Below are positions 12,823 to 25,270 of a DNA stretch of 64,000 bases, one piece after another. The position numbers and the translations under genes are program-made. Source of the DNA: Boswellia sacra. Taxonomy: Eukaryota > Streptophyta > Magnoliopsida > Sapindales > Burseraceae. The notes beneath the pieces are model-generated. The model was not told where the DNA came from, did not search any database, and saw only the letters and a list, made by a program, of their open reading frames with translations. How positions within the stretch are numbered: position 1 is the stretch's first letter; the number at the start of each line of letters is the position of its first letter. The stretch is taken from the NCBI GenBank assembly GCA_013180625.2, contig SNVD02010198.1:62001-126000 (forward strand), read 5' to 3'.

Positions 12823-13674
12823 TGAGAGTGTTGTTATTTAAGCCTGTTAAATCTCTTTATAAGCCCCTCTTCTTAATTTTTTAAAATTTAAAATAAATCT
12901 AAAATTTAGATTACCAAAAACCCGTAGTAGTGTTGATGTACTATAGAACCAAAGAATGGAGAAGACATGTTAATTCTTAACTATATATATCCCCAGTGAT
13001 TTCCTAATCCCCAGAAAAACTTAAGTTTGGCCAAATAAATTAATAATTGCTTTAGTCCTTTTTAAATAATTTATCGTCAAAGTTTCTCTTCTATTTCCAG
13101 AATACTAAAATATTTTATACGAATTGCTTTACAAATATTTCCTCTTGGGAGTCAAAATGAATCTGTCCCCTTAAAAGATTGATTTGGTTCAATCCATTTG
13201 CGTGATTATTTGGCAACCTAAAAAATGAATAACCCAAGGAATAAATTTTCTCTTTAAGATGTTCTTCTTCACCATAGTGATTTTTCTTTTAATGTTCTCA
13301 CTGAGCAACCCTTTCTCTCCAATCACACTTCTTTTGCTTTTCCAATATTTTGTTTTATTTTTTGATTGACCCAACATGTACTCTATTCTGACTTCCATTA
13401 AGTTTCTTCTACTTATTGGCCATGTGTGCTTTAGCCCTTTTTGAGGCTTTGCTATTAGGATTTTTCAATATTAGGAGTTGTTAATGGTAAAAGTTCCAAA
13501 CTTTTAGTGAAGTCGTAGCAGTCTAAAAGATTTTTTCTTAATGTAGGAGACAGAGATAATAAGGTAGTTGTGGAATAAATAAAGATATATTTATATAATT
13601 AAAATTTTTAATAAATTTTATTTATTACGAGGCTTAGAAAGAGATTTTGAGGGGCTTATATAAAAACATTCTTA
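12823..13674. mobile_element. Non-autonomous TIR element, hAT-like, in Copia-2 LTR
   Basis: 852 bp flanked by the 8-bp direct repeat ATTTAATT (12815-12822 and 13675-13682). The ends, TGAGAGTGTTGTTATTTAAG and the reverse complement of the right end, TAAGAATGTTTTTATATAAG, agree at most positions, and similarity continues for about 45 bp (AATCTCTTT, AAGCC). The other LTR copies lack it: LTR sequence runs from TTATTTAATT straight to GTGTTTATTGGAGA. No transposase. An 8-bp duplication is typical of hAT elements; a Mutator-like origin (9 bp) is less likely but possible. Confidence 0.75.
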
Positions 13675-14174
13675 ATTTAATTGTGTTTATTGGAGAATAA
13701 AGCTTGATATTAAATTAAATAATTAGTAAACTAGTAAATGGGCCAGTTTAATTAATGTGAGTAATTATTACTTGGGCCTATTATTTAATTATGAGATTAA
13801 TTAACCTATTAGGATATAGGGTTAATAAAAGAGTTAATTAGTTAAAGGCCTACTTAAATGGGTTAGACCTAAAAGCCTTTAAAACCCAGTTAGGGTTTAT
13901 ATTAGATATGACCCTAATTAAAGTAGGTTTGCTAATTATAATAGATAAGGAATGAGAGAAAATATATGAAATATATTTACAGCTTCACATTTTTATTATT
14001 AGAGTCTCCAAAAAGCCAAAAACGTGAAAGATATACACTTCTACCTTGAGAAAACGAATTTAGCCCTAGGAGTTTCTTCAAGTGACTTTTTAACTTCCAA
14101 GGCTCCCTTTAACCTTTGTCTTATGTTCTCAGGTCTTTGTCCAGTGCTAATAGACACCCACTTGTCTCATTCGG

Positions 14175-14343
14175 GTAATTTGCAGACATACCTGAGAACT
14201 GAAGTGGAAGAAAGCTACATAAAATTTTAAAGTCTGCAGTTTGGTCCAGGATCTTATTCCGCACTCGTTTTGTTTAGGCAGTTTGTAGACATATCTGGGA
14301 ACTGAAGTGGAAGAAAGCTGCATAAAATTTTGAAGCCTATAGT
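14175..14343 (+). repeat. Tandem duplication inside copia LTR
   Basis: Two copies of a segment of about 65 bp containing GAACTGAAGTGGAAGAAAGC, about 102 bp apart (14175-14240 and 14277-14343). They have diverged at several positions. Confidence 0.8.
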
Positions 14344-14414
14344 CACAACATCTGAGTACCAGAGACTATTTCGTTACATTAATTGGATCAAAATCGTGTC
14401 AGGGTTCCTACAAT

Positions 14415-14426
14415 TGGTATCAGAGC
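14415..14426 (+). other. Primer binding site of Copia-2
   Basis: TGGTATCAGAGC lies two bases downstream of the LTR end CTACA. It is the classic initiator tRNA-Met complement of plant copia elements. Confidence 0.92.
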
Positions 14427-15879
14427 TTTTGTTCCTCCAATAATGGAACCTTAGGTAACAAAGTTTAATTACTGTCTATAAAAGTCACATGTTATAGATG
14501 TGGCATTAGGGTTTTTCTCATATAATTTTGTTACAATATTTATGTGATGAATTTTGTGCCAAATGTGTGGTTGTGATTTGGTTTAGTGCTTGGCCTTAGA
14601 ATTTTGGTTGCATTTTCAATTTTTAGGTGTGTAATTAATTGAGGGGTAGCCTATATGCCATTGAATTATCCTCTGTATTTTTTCATTTTTCTGTTGATTT
14701 ATTTTTGTAATTTTTATACATATTTTTATATAAAATCATATCTACATATGATATATTTTGTTAATGTAAAATGATAAAAATTGATGAGGTCACATGCAAC
14801 TTTAGGCCAACATTAACAAGGGTGGCTAGGGTTTCAATTTGCCCTAAGGTGGCTAGGTTTTGGCCTACACCCGGGGGTGAATGTGCGGAGGCTATGAGAT
14901 TGCCATAGCCTTGGTTGCTTGCCCTAAATAGGGCCTAGGTCATGCAATGGGAGAGCACTAGGATTTTGAGTGGCCGGGCCTTGAGCTTGTGGGCCTAAAA
15001 CCTTTAAAACGCGAACCTAGAGCTAATACCCTAGGGCATACCTAAGGAAGAGGTCCTAGGGCTTAAGGGTTCCTCTAGCCCTTGTCATTTGCCTTAAACA
15101 TGGTTTAGACCATGCTAGGGGGTCGGCACTATGGTTTTGGTGGCTAGGCCCCAAGGCCGTGGGCCAAAAACCCACAAATTGTGAAGACAAAGCCTGAAAC
15201 CCAAAGGCACTTTCAGGCTTGGTGTTTGGGCAATGGAAGGTTGCCTTGGAGGTGGTGGCCAATTGCAGACGAGATATAGGGTTCAATGATTTGATGGGCC
15301 AAGGGGTCTTCTGAAAATCCCTAAGCCTAATCAAAGAAACTCAAGTCCAAATGTGATGAGTCTGGGTCCAAAGTGCATGGGCTGTAAAGTTTTTTGTCGG
15401 TTTAGCTATTGGGTGTTGGTCTATGGGCCTAACTTGGTGGTTTATCACTAAAGATTATTTCGATGGGCTAGTTTATGACACCTAATAGTTACTAAACAAT
15501 AAGCAGACCTATGGTGTTGGGTCTACAAGGTTCATGCAGGCTTAAATCTAGGTTGGTTCTAAGAAAGTTCACCTACCACGGTTTGTTTATTTTGAAACTA
15601 AGGCCTAAATGAGTGCAAATGATTTTTGAGTTGTCTCCTATGTTTTCCATGTTGTTTTGGTGGTTTTACAGCCCAAATAGGTGTTGGAGTTGTATAGCCC
15701 CATAAAATCAAAGTTGCAATCTACAGGGGTGAGACCACAAATCTAAAAATGTTCTAGGTCTACAGGGGTGTCTACCAAAATTTTCTGGGTTTCTGGATAG
15801 CTTTGAAACAATTTAGTATACATTATAAATTTTCAATTTTATGAATTTTGAAAATTTCCTTGGAGCTGATGGACATATT
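14427..15879 (+). other. Copia-2 leader, left part
   Basis: Reverse-complement homolog of the Copia-1 leader, no coding role seen. It breaks at GGACATATT (15879), where the first gypsy LTR begins. In Copia-1 the same point (about 8605) continues CAAACACAAGG, which is not found on the far side of the cluster. Confidence 0.8.
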
Positions 15880-17879
15880 TGTAGATCCTAGATTTTGGAG
15901 GCTCGATGATGAAGTGAAGATGAATGTCGAGCCATAGAAATGTCTGAAATGCCCTTGAAAGCAAAAGGAAGAAAGGTGAGAAGAAACGGACCAAGAGTTT
16001 TGAAAACTAAAATATGACTTCAAAAAATCATAGAAATTAATCTAGGAGGAATCTGATGATGAGTCATATACCGTTACGAAGCTATGAATGTCTAGTTGTC
16101 ATAGAATTTTATGGATCACAAATCAGAGTTGCAATTGAAAAGTTACGTGTGATTGAATGGACAAAGGTTGAAAGAGGACTATATTAAAAAAGTGCGAAAG
16201 AAGGGGTTTCGGTGGGCCACAATAGGCTGGCTATCCTATCGCCAACCGGCGGTCCACCTACAGATGATCGGCTGTTCCGTTGCCAGCTAGCGATCCTTAC
16301 ATAGTCAGTGGGATGTCTTCCCCATATTTTTGGAAAATATCGACTGGATCTTTCATTTTTTGTTTCTTTGCTTCATTTTTCAACCAACCCTTTGACTATA
16401 TAAACCCCCCTCCTCCTCACTTTTTAATACACATCAAAATTATCCCTTCATCTTATTGAAGACACACTTGAGAATTCAAAGGTCTTTACTAGTTTACTAT
16501 TTTTTGAGGCATTTTATTGCTCTAAACCTAGAAAAGGGTACGTGTTGAGAGTAATCCTCTCTTCTCCCTCCTTTTTTTTAATTTTATTTTTCTTGCTTAA
16601 AATTAAACATATTTAGGTTTATTTATGTTTATAATAAGTATGTTTAAGATTTATTTTTATGCTTAGAAGCATGTTTAGGATTTTATGAATTGTTTAAACC
16701 TTATTTGTTTTACGAGATGGAAATGCGTGTCAAGATAAGTTATCATTTTCTCTTTTATTAGAAACATGTTTAGCAGTTTATTTTCTTTGCGAATGCTTAG
16801 AATCATGTTTAGGAGCACATGATTAGAATCATGCTAGGAATTAAACTTATGATTGTTTAGAAGCATGCTATGAAATAGCATAAAATAGGCAAGAATTGCT
16901 TTAACTGATTGCTTGAATTGGGCTAGAATAGCCATGATTGAATTAGGCTAGAAATGTCAGGTTTAGGCCAAAAATGCCATGATTTACTATGATTCAATAT
17001 GAATAGGCTAGAATTGCCATGCTTAGGTAGAATTACTATGATAAGAAATATCAAATCTGGGTAGAAGTGCCATGATTTTAGATTATAGCTTTGTGTTAGA
17101 TTTTAATTGATTGATTGATTTTATATTGAGTATACCATGTTTAGGAATATAACTGTATGATGTCATGAAGTGATGGTGGACTCACATTGATGGTGAGGGA
17201 GCATTACTTAGAATGAATACTTGAATGAATGAATATATAATGAATACATGCTCAAAGAGGCTCGATAAATAATAAATAGACTCATATATGGTGGTGAGGA
17301 GTTCATTATCTATCGAGTCACTTGAATGTTTATATTGAATTTATAATGTAATGAATGCTATGAATATGATTTTTTGAAGTGCTAGGAGTAGTTTATCTTT
17401 ACTGTTGAAGGATAATTGATGTAATCTTGTTCCAATTCACTTATGTTTGAAAGGAATTATAACTCTATTCTCCTCCCTCTTTCTTTGTATGAATATACAA
17501 CTGCCATGATTGAAAATCACCTTATTTGTCTCAAGAAGATTAAACTAGAAATGTGTGCATAAAATAAACCAGTAAGGCGGACTGTAAAATAACCTAAGCT
17601 ATTTTTATTTGGTATACCTAGTGGAGGCTGAATTTTGATCTAGGTGAGGCGAGTGGCTCATACCTAACTTCCCGAACCCAAATTTGAAGGGATGATGGTA
17701 GTTTAGGTCCTAAAGCAAGAGATCAGATTGCCCCCATTCATTCCCAATTGAATAATTAAGTGGTGACTCTATTTTTCTAGACGTGACCATAGCTCGTTTG
17801 TTTTTCTTAAGTCTCAAAAGAGACTTTGACATAGTGTCATGGTCTCAAGCGCTTTAGCACAATGAAAGCCCCGTTTATA
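15880..17879 (+). repeat. LTR of gypsy copy A
   Basis: 2000 bp, plus orientation. It starts TGTAGATCCTAGATTTTGGA and ends CCGTTTATA, with the primer site next to it. It is homologous to the inverted LTRs at 26043-27919 and 43073-54293. Confidence 0.88.
16397..16404 (+). promoter_or_regulatory. Putative LTR TATA box (copy A)
   Basis: TATATAAA, within GACTATATAAACCC. The same box is conserved, inverted, in the other two LTRs (27430-27437 and 53781-53788), which supports a role as the core promoter of the element. Confidence 0.65.
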
Positions 17880-17880
17880 G

Positions 17881-17898
17881 TGACAACTCCATTACTGA
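17881..17898 (+). other. Primer binding site of gypsy copy A
   Basis: TGACAACTCCATTACTGA, a decayed form of the site in B (TGGCAACTCCACTATGGA) and C (TGACGACTCCACTGGGGA). It lies one base after the LTR. Confidence 0.75.
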
Positions 17899-18595
17899 CA
17901 AGAGAAGTTGATTCTGATTGGGATACCAAATTCTAATACCTTATGTTAATATTTTGAGTCCTTGCATCACTGCACTTTACACACAATGAGCACAAACTAC
18001 CTAAACAAGCTGTGTGGCATTGGTATGAGAAGTCTTTGGCTCTCTTCAGCCCTTAGATGACTCATGTTGGTGTCACCACTTTTGAGCATGTACCATTAAA
18101 TTGGTATAAAAAGAGACTGACCCAAGAAGACATCTATCGCTCAAATGAGCTCAGACCATTGGACTTTTGAGACTCAAGCCCATGAAGATGAATCTAGAAA
18201 TTTCTAATAGGATGAATATCCAAAACCATGTTGAAATGTATATCTATGGATGTAAATTCCATATGATTAGAATAACATTAACTCAAACCTCGTGGAACCA
18301 TGAACAAATGCCACATGTGAAGGCACCCAAAAGAACAAAATGGAGGCATGTGCCATGAGTTAAGGTTATCATGATGTTTAGAAGCCATATTCTGATAATC
18401 ATGGAGAATCCAACATCAACTTGAATGTTAGAATTAGGAGAGAGAATCTGGTATTCCCACATCCCATGACGATGACTTAGGAATGAGGCCAGACATCCTA
18501 GGGAAAGAGACTTGACCTCATATGTATGAGAGAAATAAGGTTGGAAGGTTGAAAATATGTCTATGCCCTTATATGAGCATGCATCATATCATGCA

Positions 18596-20567
18596 TACAA
18601 GGATGGCATTGACACCTTTGTTTTGCAACCACCATAGCTTAGGTTAGACGAGGTGGTTATTTAACAAGACAAGAGGAATCGATTACTAAGATAGCCGCAC
18701 CTAACAACAATAATCAAGAGATGGTTCAACTGAGAGCCAATATAATCGCACTCTAATAACAAATGGCCCAACTCATTAAAGCTCTACAACACAGGCCTAA
18801 CTATATGAACCAACCTTCAACCAAAAGTAATGGTGGTGATGAGGGTGAGACTACCAAGGTAGAGATAGGGGGAAAAGCCTGGCTAACCAAGATGAGTCTG
18901 AATCGGTAGGACAGTTGGCCAAAGACATGAAAAAGGTCCAATATCTCTTAAAGAAGAAGGGGTTGAAAGGGGTCGAAGACTTAGATGACATCTTACTCAT
19001 TGGGGATAATGATTTACATCTGAAGTTTTGCATGAAAGGGGTCAAAATTCAATGGAGAGGACATTCTGAAGGCAAATCTAAGACAATATGGTACTGTCAT
19101 AGCTACCACTCCTTTATCAAAGAAGTATATACTGAAGTACTTCATGCTATCCTTAGAAGATGATAAGCCAGAAGCCCAATGAAACCTTTTCAGAATACTT
19201 AGTCTGTTGGAGGGCCAAGGCTGTTAAGATGACCACGAGGCTCACAAAGAAGGAATAGGTCTGTATGGTGGTCAATGGAGCTCATGCCTTCATCAATGTT
19301 AGACTTACAGACTTTTTAATCAAAATATTTAAAGACTTGTATGATCCAGGCATCCAAATAAAAGATTTGGAGGCTAGCCAGAAGAGAAGCAACGATAGTT
19401 ACCCTAGGAGAAATCAGAGGCAGTGTCATCAAGCTAGCAGGTCCAGCACGAAACATGTTGAGGTGAAAGAAGTCACTCAACAAACGAAATGTGATCGTTT
19501 GGGAAGACAATTATCAAAGATCTTTGCAAGATTGAGAGCCGAAGAGATCTTGTAGCCATTACCACCAAGAGAGCTTCCAAATCCATTACTAAGGAACTGG
19601 AGGCATCATGAGAAGTGTGAATTCCACCAAGTAACCAGTCACAAGACTAACGATTGTACTCTTCTTTGCCATGAGATTCAAGACTTGATAGACAAGGGTT
19701 AGATTCCTGATCCAGAACTGGAAGAGCTTAACACAGGAAGTAATTCACTACCTAACTATAATCGGGTACCTCCTATAATGACCAACATGATTGGGTCGGG
19801 CTTGACTAAGGAAGAAGTGATGAACTATTTTGAAGAAAAAGGCGGATCTAGCAGAGCTGAGAGAGCTAAAAGAAGGGAGAAGACCAAACTTGAGCAAAAA
19901 GAAGGGTTTATTAGAAGGGTGGCCAAGAAGAAGAAGCTGAATGTGGAAGAGCCCAAAGTAGATGAGCATAAGGAGATCATTGAGAGGGTAGAAGAGGAGC
20001 CTATTCCTTTGATAGCCTAGATTTTTACCAAGAAGAGTAGATGGACCAATATTGCTATGAAAAGGGTCAAGTGAAGCTTGGAACCCGAATTTCTATGCCT
20101 CAGTGACCATGAAAAAGAGGAATAAGAAAAAGAAGATAAAGAAGAAGTTAAGGTGGAAGAAAAAGGAGTATCCACAAAGAAGAAGTCCACACCAGCAAGT
20201 GCCTTTGCCAAGAAGTGGATGCCTAGAAAAAGGGCTAGAAGAGGCCCACCACTTAGAAGACTCAAGGTGAAGAAGCGTAGTGAAGCTACGAAGGGGAAGC
20301 AAGGTGAGAGCCTTATGAGAAGAGAAAGCTTGCCTAGAAGATGTAAAACGGTGAGAATCATGGGTATTTGGGATGATATTTCTAATGTCAAGACCCTTTT
20401 AAACTTTTGGACTGACTTTAGTAGTGATGAAAAAGAGGAAGTGAAAGTTAAGAGAGAAAGACATGAGGGAGAAACAATTAAGGATGAGAATAAGATTGTC
20501 CAATTAGTGACAAGAAGTGGTAGGTTTTACCATGAGAAGGAGAAGAAAAATCAGATGAGAAAGAAAC
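18596..20567 (+). pseudogene. Gag of gypsy copy A, decayed
   Basis: Plus strand in several frames. It begins in a coiled, Gln/Lys-rich N-terminal part (MAKDMKKVQYLLKKKGLKGV at 18915), then a broken Retrotrans_gag domain (damaged around 19040-19260) and the basic linker. A zinc knuckle CEFHQVTSHKTNDC (CX2HX4HX4C) lies near 19617-19660. The highly charged C-terminal region (20153-20567) has many Lys/Arg clusters. A would make particle protein. The reading ends in the middle of the charged region, at the point where minus-strand copy B begins, so pol of A is missing. The leader 17899-18595 has no supported gene. Confidence 0.8.
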
Positions 20568-20575
20568 AATATGTG
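20560..20575. other. Tail-to-tail junction of gypsy copies A and B
   Basis: Left of about 20567 the sequence follows plus-strand gag of A. To the right, AATATGTGTATAATGAGATA matches the sequence downstream of pol in copy C (35638 onward, AATATGTGCACAATGAGACA) in opposite sense. The switch is abrupt and carries no LTR or insertion signature. Confidence 0.8.
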
Positions 20576-20639
20576 TATAATGAGATAACTCCTGTCATTA
20601 ATCAGCCACTTCTGGTTTTCTGATTAATTATTTTTCTCT

Positions 20640-21820
20640 CACACTTTCTCTTTTTTTTTTCTTTTTTTCTTTTTTGATCTTCTCCACTTTTTTAAACGTA
20701 GTACTTCTTCAGCCTATCCATGTTGATGGGCTCAGTGAACTCATTTCCTTTCATGTCTGATAGGATGACAACTCCGCTGAACATGACCTTCGTCATAATG
20801 AATGGGCCTTCTCAATTAGGCTTGAACTTCCCTCTCGAATCAAACACTACTGGCCTGGCCTGTTTAAGGACCAATTCCCTTTCTTCGAACTTCTTTGCCT
20901 TAATTTTCTTGTTAAAGGCTTGAGCAATCTGCTTATGGTACAACTACATATGATATCTGGCCTTCATTTTTTTTCATTAATCAAGGCCAACTATTCACAT
21001 CTATTGTGAACCAACTTCCTTTCAGGTATTTTTGCTTCCATCAGAACTCTCTCACTTATTTCATTTCTATCTCAATTGGTAAGAGTACTTCTAAAACATA
21101 CACCAATGAGAAGGGCGTCATACCTATTGAACTTCGGGGTGTTATTCTATAATCCTATAACACAAACAGTAGCTTATCCTTCCAATCTTTGTATATTTGC
21201 ACCGTCTTGGCCAACATCTTCTTGCTATTTTTATTGGCAGCTTCTACTGCTAAGTTTGCTTCTGTTCGATATGGAGACAACTTATGGTGTTCAATCCCAT
21301 ACTTTTGAAATAAGGTTTTAGTCTCAGCTCGAAAATGAATCCCATTATCAATCACAACGTGATGTGGTACTTCGAATCTACATATGATGTTCTTTTCAAT
21401 GAATTTCACCATCTGCTTTGCCCCCAGTTTGCCATAAGACTCAACTTTTATCCATTTGGTTAAGTAGTCGATTGCCACCATCATATATCGACGCCCATTA
21501 GAGGCTGACGGCCTTATCTCGCCTATAATGTCAATGCCCCTTATAGCAAAGGGCTATAATGTTATCATTCCTTATAACTCCAAGGGTGGTTGGTGAATCA
21601 AATTTCCATTGTTTTGGCACCGATAACACCTCTTCACAAATTGGACATAATCTATCTCCATGGTTAGCTAATAAAAGCCTTGCCTCATTATCTTCTTTAC
21701 GAGCATCAATCCATTCATGTATGGTTCGCATACACTACTATGGATTTCCTCCATGAGCCTTTTAGCTTCTTTCTCATAGACACAACTCAATTGCATCCCT
21801 TTTGGCATTCTCTTGTACAT
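20640..21820 (-). pseudogene. Integrase of gypsy copy B, decayed
   Basis: The core at 21484-21155 (minus) reads VAIDYLTKWIKVE, then VIDNGIHF, then the region with ANLAVEAANK, which are the D, D and E parts of the retroviral-type DDE catalytic triad. Upstream (21531-21820) lies the zinc-binding H2C2 part (LANHGDRLCPICEEV). Integrase would join the cDNA to host DNA. The reading frame is interrupted, so it is not active as one protein. Downstream the non-coding tail runs to the A/B junction. Confidence 0.85.
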
Positions 21821-22090
21821 CACTCCTTGATGACAGTAAATTGTTGGGCTAACCTTTGTAGTACAACCCCGTCTTTTTTGTTAGCCTCATCTGGTAGAAT
21901 CCTCTGTGCCACGTATCTCTTCAAGTCATAGAACCATGGCTTCTTGTCCACTTCAACCTTCATCACATGGGGTTCCATGTAACAAAAGGGCTCCATACTT
22001 GTGATATCACTATTGGCCTTACCAACAATTCTTGAGTACTCACCTAAAGATGCTAAAGAAACCTAAGCGGCTATCATCTGATTCTCATTT

Positions 22091-22324
22091 CTAGGCAAAT
22101 GGGTGAAGGTCCACCTGCTTGAACCTCCTTATCAACCTTCTGATGTGCTCAAGGTACAGTGTCAACCTTCCTTCTCGTAGATCCCAATCTTCATTGGCTT
22201 GAGAGATGACTAGTTTTGAATCTCTTAACACTTTTATTTCATCAATACTCATTACAATCACAACTTCCAAACCAAAGGCACAGGCTACATACTCAGCCAT
22301 ATTATTGGTGACTCTAAACTCCAA
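22091..22324 (-). pseudogene. Second RNase H (plant archaeal-type) of copy B
   Basis: Minus-strand MEFRVTNNMAEYVACAFGLE and RDSKLVISQANEDWDLREG are the typical NNxAEYxAL and DSxLVxxQ...W motifs of the archaeal-type RNase H that Tat-lineage elements carry besides the usual one. It lies between the first RNase H (22642 on) and integrase, as expected. The N-terminal Asp region is in a different frame upstream. Confidence 0.8.
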
Positions 22325-22641
22325 CTTCTTAGCAAAAAGGATGAATTCTTTAGTTGGTGAGATCAGAATAACTCATATTCCAGCAACATTTCTATTGACA
22401 GCTACGTCAAAGAACATTTTCCATTCTACTACCGAGATCACCCCTAGATGTTTATCTGGGAAATCCAACTCTCATGGTTTATCATCGTCAATCAGATTCA
22501 TGGCCAAAAACTCTGCTACTACTCTTCTTTTCACCACCTTGCTGACACACTCAATGTCAAATTCTGACAACTACACCAGTTATCTTGCTAACTTTCCCAC
22601 CAATGATAGTGCTTCATAAAGATACTTCATTAGATCCTTCT

Positions 22642-23301
22642 TCAAGACAACCTTAATTTATAAGACTGAAAATAATGCCTCAACTTCTTCAAGAGCAAGA
22701 CCATGGCTAAGCATGTTTTCTCTATGTAGTTATACTTTGTCTTGTATTGTGGCAACTTCATGCTAAGATAATAGATGGCATGCTTTACACCATTCTCATT
22801 ATCTTGTGCCAACATAGCACCGATAGCCTTTTCTTCAAGTGCCAAGTAGAGAATCAAATTCCTACCAGGTTTTGGTGGTCTCAAGACTGGTAGATTTTGC
22901 AAATACTTTTTAATATTGTAACGAGACATCTTCCCACTAATCTTTACAGTGATAAACAACAGCTTGTTATGAGTCTTTCCTTCAAAAGGTAAATCTTTAT
23001 CGGTGAAAGTGATTACACCATTCTTGTTTACCCCCTGAGATGCCCCTCCGGTCATGGCAGCCAACATTTCATTTGTAGTAGCAGCCATTGATATTTCCAC
23101 CTCTGTCAAAGCCTTTTCCATGGCTTCTCTATGATTTTGGGATGATATCAACAAATCGCAAACGTTAGCATTTGCTTGGATCTTCTTTAATTGCTTGATC
23201 TTCTTCTTCTTCCTCGATTTCTTCTTTGACAACTTCTTTGCCCTTCTCGATAGTCTTCTCAGTTGTTCTCTCCTTCTCCTTCTTGTTGTAAAATCTCCCA
23301 C
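22642..23301 (-). pseudogene. Fused gag/protease edge and RNase H ORF, product of internal deletion
   Basis: A 219-codon open frame. Residues 1 to about 120 are the end of the charged gag linker and the start of the protease region (TFTDKDLPFEGKTHNKLLFI). From about residue 122 it reads YNIKKYLQNLPVLRPPKPGR and LYLALEEKAIGAMLAQ, which is the RT-connection/RNase H part. In copy C the same two pieces are about 1.9 kb apart (40000 and 38100), separated by protease, G-patch and the whole RT palm. B therefore lost protease and RT catalytic parts by an internal deletion that happens to be in frame, and could not replicate by itself. Confidence 0.85.
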
Positions 23302-25270
23302 TCCTTAGACATTCTCACTCTCACCTTTAAATGGTTCTCTCTCAACTCTCACTTCTTCTTCTTCATCACTACTAAGGTCAACCCAAAAGTTTAGAAGGGT
23401 CTTGACTTTAGGGATGTCATCTCATATTCCTATGACTTTCACTTCTTTACACCTTCTGGGTAAACTCTCTCTTCTCTTAAGGCTCTCAACTAGGTTCCCT
23501 TTCTTAGCTTTGCTACCCTTCTTCACTTTGAGTTTTGTAGGTGGTGGGCCTCTTCTAGCCCCTTTTCTAGCCATCCACTTTTTGGTAAAGGCATTCGATG
23601 ATCTGGACTTCTTCTTGGCAAAGGTCACGTCAACTTCTTCTTCTTCTTCTTCTTCTTGTAGCTTTTCCTCCTCTTAGTCATTGAGGCATACAAATTTAGG
23701 TTCTAAATTTTGTTTGGCTCCCTTCACTACAATGTTAGTCCATCCACTCTTCTTGGTGTAGATCTTAGTTGCCAAAAGAATGGGCTCGTCTTCTACCCTT
23801 CAATGATCTCCTTGGACTTTTCTTCTTTGGGCTCTTCGACCTTGAGTTTTTCAATCTTAGGCTTCTTCTTCATGGCCACCTTTCTAATGGACCCTTCTTG
23901 TTGTTCAAGCTTAGACTTCTGCCTTTTCTTGGCTCTGTTGGCTCTGCTTGATTGACCACTTTCTTTAAAAGAATTCATCACTTGCTCCTCGGTCAAGCTT
24001 GACCCAATGAAATTGGTCGTTGGATGAGGTACTCGATTATAGTTTGTTAGTGGATTACTTCTCGTGTTAGGCTCTTGTGTCTTTGGATCTGGAATCCAGC
24101 CCTTATCGATCAAATCTTAGATTTCATGGCGAAGACAAGTGCAATAATTGGTCTTTTGACTGGTCACTTAGTGGAACTCACACTTCTCGTGACGCCTCTA
24201 ATTCCTTGGCAATGGATTTGGAAGCTTACTTTGTGGCAATAGCTGCAAGATCTCTTCGGCTCTCAATCTTGCAAAGATCTTAGACAATGGTCTCCCAAAT
24301 GACTGAACTTCCTTTGTAGGGCGACCGCTTTCAATCTTACATGCTTCATGCTGACCTACTAGTTTGGTGATACTGCTCTTGATTTCTTCTAGGGTAGTTT
24401 TTGTTGCTTCTCTTCTTTCTAGCCTCAAAATCTTGTGTTTGAAAGCCCGAGTTATATAAGCCTTCAAATGTTTTGATAAGAAAGCCTGCAAGCCTATCAC
24501 CGATGAAGACATACGCTCCACTGATTACGATATGGACCTGGTCCTTTTCTATGAGCCTGGTGGTCATCTTGGCGGCCTTGGCCCTCAAATAAACTAGATA
24601 CTCTAAGAAGGTCTCATTAGGCTTCTGATGCGTCGTCTCCAAATCTCTCAAGGTTATCCCTAGTTGGTCATTGTGGCGATATTGGTCCACAAACTGCTCG
24701 GATAGCTCCTGCCAATCTTTTTGAACTCTGTTAGGGAGGACATGGTACCATAGTACCGCATCATCTTTTAGGGATAGCATGAAGTACTTTAATATATGCT
24801 CCTTTAACAAAAGAGTGGTGGCCATGATAGCTGCATATTGTCTCAAGTGTATCTTTAGATTGCCCTTTCCATTGAATCTCGACAAGTCTGGTAGGCAGTA
24901 TTTTAGTGGCAGGTCATTGTCCTTGATAAGTAGGATATTGTCTAGGTTTTTGACCCCTTTTAGCCTTTTCTTCTTCAAGAGGAATTTGACCTTCTTCATG
25001 TCCTTGGCCAACTACTTGATCGATTCGGGCTCTTCTTGATTGATTGGGCTTTTCCCCCAATCCCTTCTTTGGCTAGTCTCACCATCACCATTACACTCGG
25101 GTGAAGGTTGGTTCATGTAATTAGGCCCATTCTGTAAAGCTTCGATGAGATAGGCCATTTGTTTTTAAAGCGCGGTGATGTTAGCCCTCATTTGAACTAT
25201 CCCATTGTTGTTGTTAGGTGTTGCCATTTCGACAATTGGTTCTTCTTGCCTTGTCAAACGGCCACCTCAT
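23302..25270 (-). pseudogene. Gag of gypsy copy B
   Basis: The best-preserved gag of the cluster. The open frame at 25011-24346 holds the Retrotrans_gag domain: LPDLSRFNGKGNLKIHLRQY, then LKDDAVLWYHVLP, then DWQELSEQFVDQY and RDLETTHQKPNETFLEYLVY. C-terminal parts in other frames (24521-24198, 24113-23793, 23628-23422) include the DLIDKGWIPDP stretch, the CX2HX4HX4C region and basic blocks. Gag binds RNA and forms the particle. A few frame breaks; otherwise close to the gag of C. Confidence 0.85.

Larger units (their letters stand above)
11777..14412 (+). repeat. 5' LTR of Copia-2
   Basis: 2636 bp, of which 852 bp is a TIR element (12823-13674). It ends GGGTTCCTACA followed by the primer site. 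It matches the solo LTR at 30607-32531 and the 3' LTR at 57852. Near its 3' end a segment of about 65 bp is duplicated (14175 and 14277). Confidence 0.9.

Noticed and set aside
15056..15334. 92-codon ORF in the Copia-2 leader
   Set aside because: The homologous Copia-1 leader does not keep the frame; non-coding leader.
9400..15800. Large inverted repeat centred near 11777 read as a palindrome or head-to-head duplication
   Set aside because: The CTACC duplication and the continuation of the split LTR at 59173 show two separate insertions of the same family in opposite orientations.
20017..20391. 124-codon minus-strand ORF opposite gag of copy A
   Set aside because: Shadow of the charged gag region; Leu/Phe/Ser-rich composition mirrors Lys/Glu-rich codons. 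The same mirror ORFs occur opposite gag of B (23402-23677) and C (40286-40732).
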